A DNA stretch of 6,873 bases from Candidatus Gastranaerophilales bacterium. GTDB lineage: Bacteria; Cyanobacteriota; Vampirovibrionia; Gastranaerophilales; Gastranaerophilaceae. Every line of letters begins with the position of its first letter. The stretch's first letter is position 1. The translations under genes were made by a program, and so were the position numbers. The stretch is taken from assembly GCA_947589525.1 (NCBI GenBank), contig CANQAW010000093.1, positions 1-6,873 on the forward strand. Direction: 5' to 3'. This document shows, piece by piece, positions 5,753-6,873 of this stretch. A model generated the notes under the pieces. That model was not told where the DNA came from, did no database searches, and was given only the letters and a program-made list of their open reading frames with translations.

Positions 5753-6568
5753 ATGATTATTACTCCAATTAATTTAAAACCGAATTTCGGAAACAGTATT
5801 GCAAGCCCGCTAAAAAACAAAGATGAAAAACCTGCAAAAACCAAACTATCGGCTATGATAGACCCTGAAATATTTTTTATAGATTTATTTTCTTACGGCA
5901 AAAACAGGCTATGGGCGCAAAAGATGAGCGATTTAACTCTTGAAACGGCTTTTCTTATGAAAGAAAATGAAAATTTTGATGATATTTTAAAATACATTGA
6001 AGCATCCATAGCACAAATTAATAATAATTACTGGTACGGACACAGGTCGGAAAACTTAGGAAGCTTCATTATGTGTGAAGAAGGAAGAGGGCAGGAATAT
6101 TATATTCCGTACAGAGAAAGAATATATCAAATTAAAGAATTTAAAGCAAAACCCAACGTAGAATACAGAAATGCAAATACGGCAAAAATCAAAAATTGCC
6201 GCTTGGGCAATAACTACATAAGCGTAGAATACGGCAGGTCGGTTAATAATTACACAAGCAATCTTGACCTTGTAAAAAAAGCATATCTAAAATTAAGAAA
6301 TCTTGAAAATCCGAGCGCTCGTGATATTTTAAAAAAAACCGCAACAATAAGATGGCTCATCAATCAGGAATCACCGTACGCAAGAGGAAACGAATCAGTT
6401 GCAACCATTTTAGAGCGTTCGATTTTTGCTCTTTACGGAATTGAAAATTCAAGGTATAAAAGAGGGTTATCGCCTGATTTTGAAGCATTTTACAGAGATT
6501 TAGACGATTATATTGAAGCTTACCCTTCTCTTTTTGAAAAAACACCCGATTTTATTTTTCAGTCTTAA
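5753..6568 (+). CDS. Hypothetical protein with N-terminal PxNLKPNFG leader and RGN-loop helical region
   Basis: I do not recognise the family of this 271-residue protein. The first 13 residues contain a PINLKPNFG leader that resembles short N-terminal leaders I associate with uncharacterised proteins of Gastranaerophilales (impression only). There is no signal peptide or transmembrane segment. Residues about 36-95 look helical, 96-165 mixed, and 168-271 helical. The C-terminal part holds ATIRWLINQESPYARGNES (197-215), then LERSIFALYGI, then LSPDFEAFYRDLDDYIEAYP. The SPYARGN loop between two helices has the spacing of a Fic loop (HPFxxGN), but the catalytic His is Ser207, the acidic residue is Arg211 and the final Arg is Ser215. 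A true Fic enzyme is therefore not supported. The ribosome binding site is weak (AAAGAG, 12 bases from ATG). It ends inside the convergent HD-GYP gene with a 17-base overlap. Confidence 0.75.
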   Translation: MIITPINLKPNFGNSIASPLKNKDEKPAKTKLSAMIDPEIFFIDLFSYGKNRLWAQKMSDLTLETAFLMKENENFDDILKYIEASIAQINNNYWYGHRSENLGSFIMCEEGRGQEYYIPYRERIYQIKEFKAKPNVEYRNANTAKIKNCRLGNNYISVEYGRSVNNYTSNLDLVKKAYLKLRNLENPSARDILKKTATIRWLINQESPYARGNESVATILERSIFALYGIENSRYKRGLSPDFEAFYRDLDDYIEAYPSLFEKTPDFIFQS

Positions 6569-6873
6569 TTTCAACTAAAACATCAACAATATTGGGGTCC
6601 CACTTAATTCCCGCTTCCTGTTTTAAAATTTCAAGAGCTTCACTGTTAGAAAGCGCTTTTCTGTGCGCTCTGTCTTGAGTTAACGCACAATAAGCGCCCG
6701 CAAGAGCAATTATTCTTGAACCTAAAGGAATTGAATTTCCGCTTAAACCTTCGGGATAACCATGCCCGTTATAACGCTCCTGTTGATAGTTAATATAGGG
6801 AACAACTTCGGACATAAAATTAATATTCATCAATAAATCAACTCCGACGTTAGGAGAAGATTTAAGTTCTTCC
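6552..6873 (-). CDS. HD-GYP domain protein, C-terminal part only, metal ligands lost
   Basis: The minus-strand frame is open through the right edge; 106 codons are visible and the true start is outside, so the TTG/ATG near 6833/6830 is internal. The sequence aligns with the second half of HD-GYP domains. QQERYNGHGYPEGL carries the GYP motif. IPLGSRIIALAGAY, DRAHRKALSNSEALEIL and WDPNIVDVLVEI follow the family pattern to its end. HD-GYP enzymes hydrolyse cyclic di-GMP with two or three metal ions. Here the usual ligands in view are replaced: the His of 'HP' is Ser (6855-6857), 'HH' before E-R is Gln-Gln (6780-6785), and the Asp of 'ADAYDAMT' is Gly (6696-6698). The HD pair itself lies outside. 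It is therefore probably a non-hydrolytic receptor or scaffold. Any N-terminal receiver or other sensor domain cannot be seen. Confidence 0.88.
   Translation of the reverse strand, partial: EELKSSPNVGVDLLMNINFMSEVVPYINYQQERYNGHGYPEGLSGNSIPLGSRIIALAGAYCALTQDRAHRKALSNSEALEILKQEAGIKWDPNIVDVLVEIKTEK

Noticed and set aside
6831..6833. Start codon of a small 93-residue protein at the right end
   Set aside because: The frame continues upstream to the window edge with HD-GYP-like residues (K-x-x-P-x-x-G), so the start lies outside the window.

Overview
The window is AT-rich (by eye about two thirds A+T), with compact genes on alternating strands and AAGGTG-type ribosome binding sites in front of some of them. 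It looks like a chromosomal segment from a low-GC bacterium. Three features suggest, but do not prove, a non-photosynthetic cyanobacterial relative such as the Gastranaerophilales/Melainabacteria: an N-terminal 'PxNLKPxFG' leader on the orphan protein at 5753-6568, a HisC-HAD fusion, and an HD-GYP protein together with a single-pass LysM protein. This placement is inference from general impression; no rRNA or marker phylogeny is available here.

Layout, left to right. (1) The 5' part of an elongator tRNA-Met(CAT) on the minus strand (1-54) runs off the left edge. (2) A plus-strand AAA+ ATPase with one N-terminal hydrophobic segment lies at 174-1331. (3) It converges, with a 4-base stop-codon overlap, on a minus-strand pair. 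That pair is a secreted beta-rich protein with a carboxypeptidase-regulatory-like domain (2833-3633), followed by a fusion of a histidinol-phosphate-aminotransferase fold to a HAD-like domain (1328-2806). (4) A self-contained minus-strand unit encodes a single-pass membrane protein with an extracytoplasmic LysM domain (3754-4320). It has a TTGACA-N17-TACCAT promoter and a strong hairpin terminator. (5) A minus-strand XRE-type regulator with two HTH-like halves (4409-4993) is divergent from plus-strand pth, peptidyl-tRNA hydrolase (5119-5673). A 20-bp dyad in the shared intergenic region may be its operator. (6) A plus-strand orphan (5753-6568) overlaps by 17 bases the end of a minus-strand HD-GYP-type gene (6552 to beyond the right edge).

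The housekeeping parts (tRNA-Met, pth) look normal. The striking point is a cluster of proteins that keep an enzyme fold but have lost catalytic residues. The HisC-like domain has Cys where the PLP-binding lysine should be. The HAD domain fused to it has Glu in place of both motif I aspartates. The HD-GYP domain has Ser, Gln-Gln and Gly at the visible metal-ligand positions while keeping the GYP loop. The orphan at 5753-6568 carries a loop that only loosely resembles a Fic motif without its His and final Arg. I read the first three as likely pseudoenzymes under selection (intact frames, conserved scaffold), with binding or regulatory roles; no evidence here links them into one system. No mobile element, CRISPR array or integration signature was seen, and no gap without a gene exceeds 130 bases.
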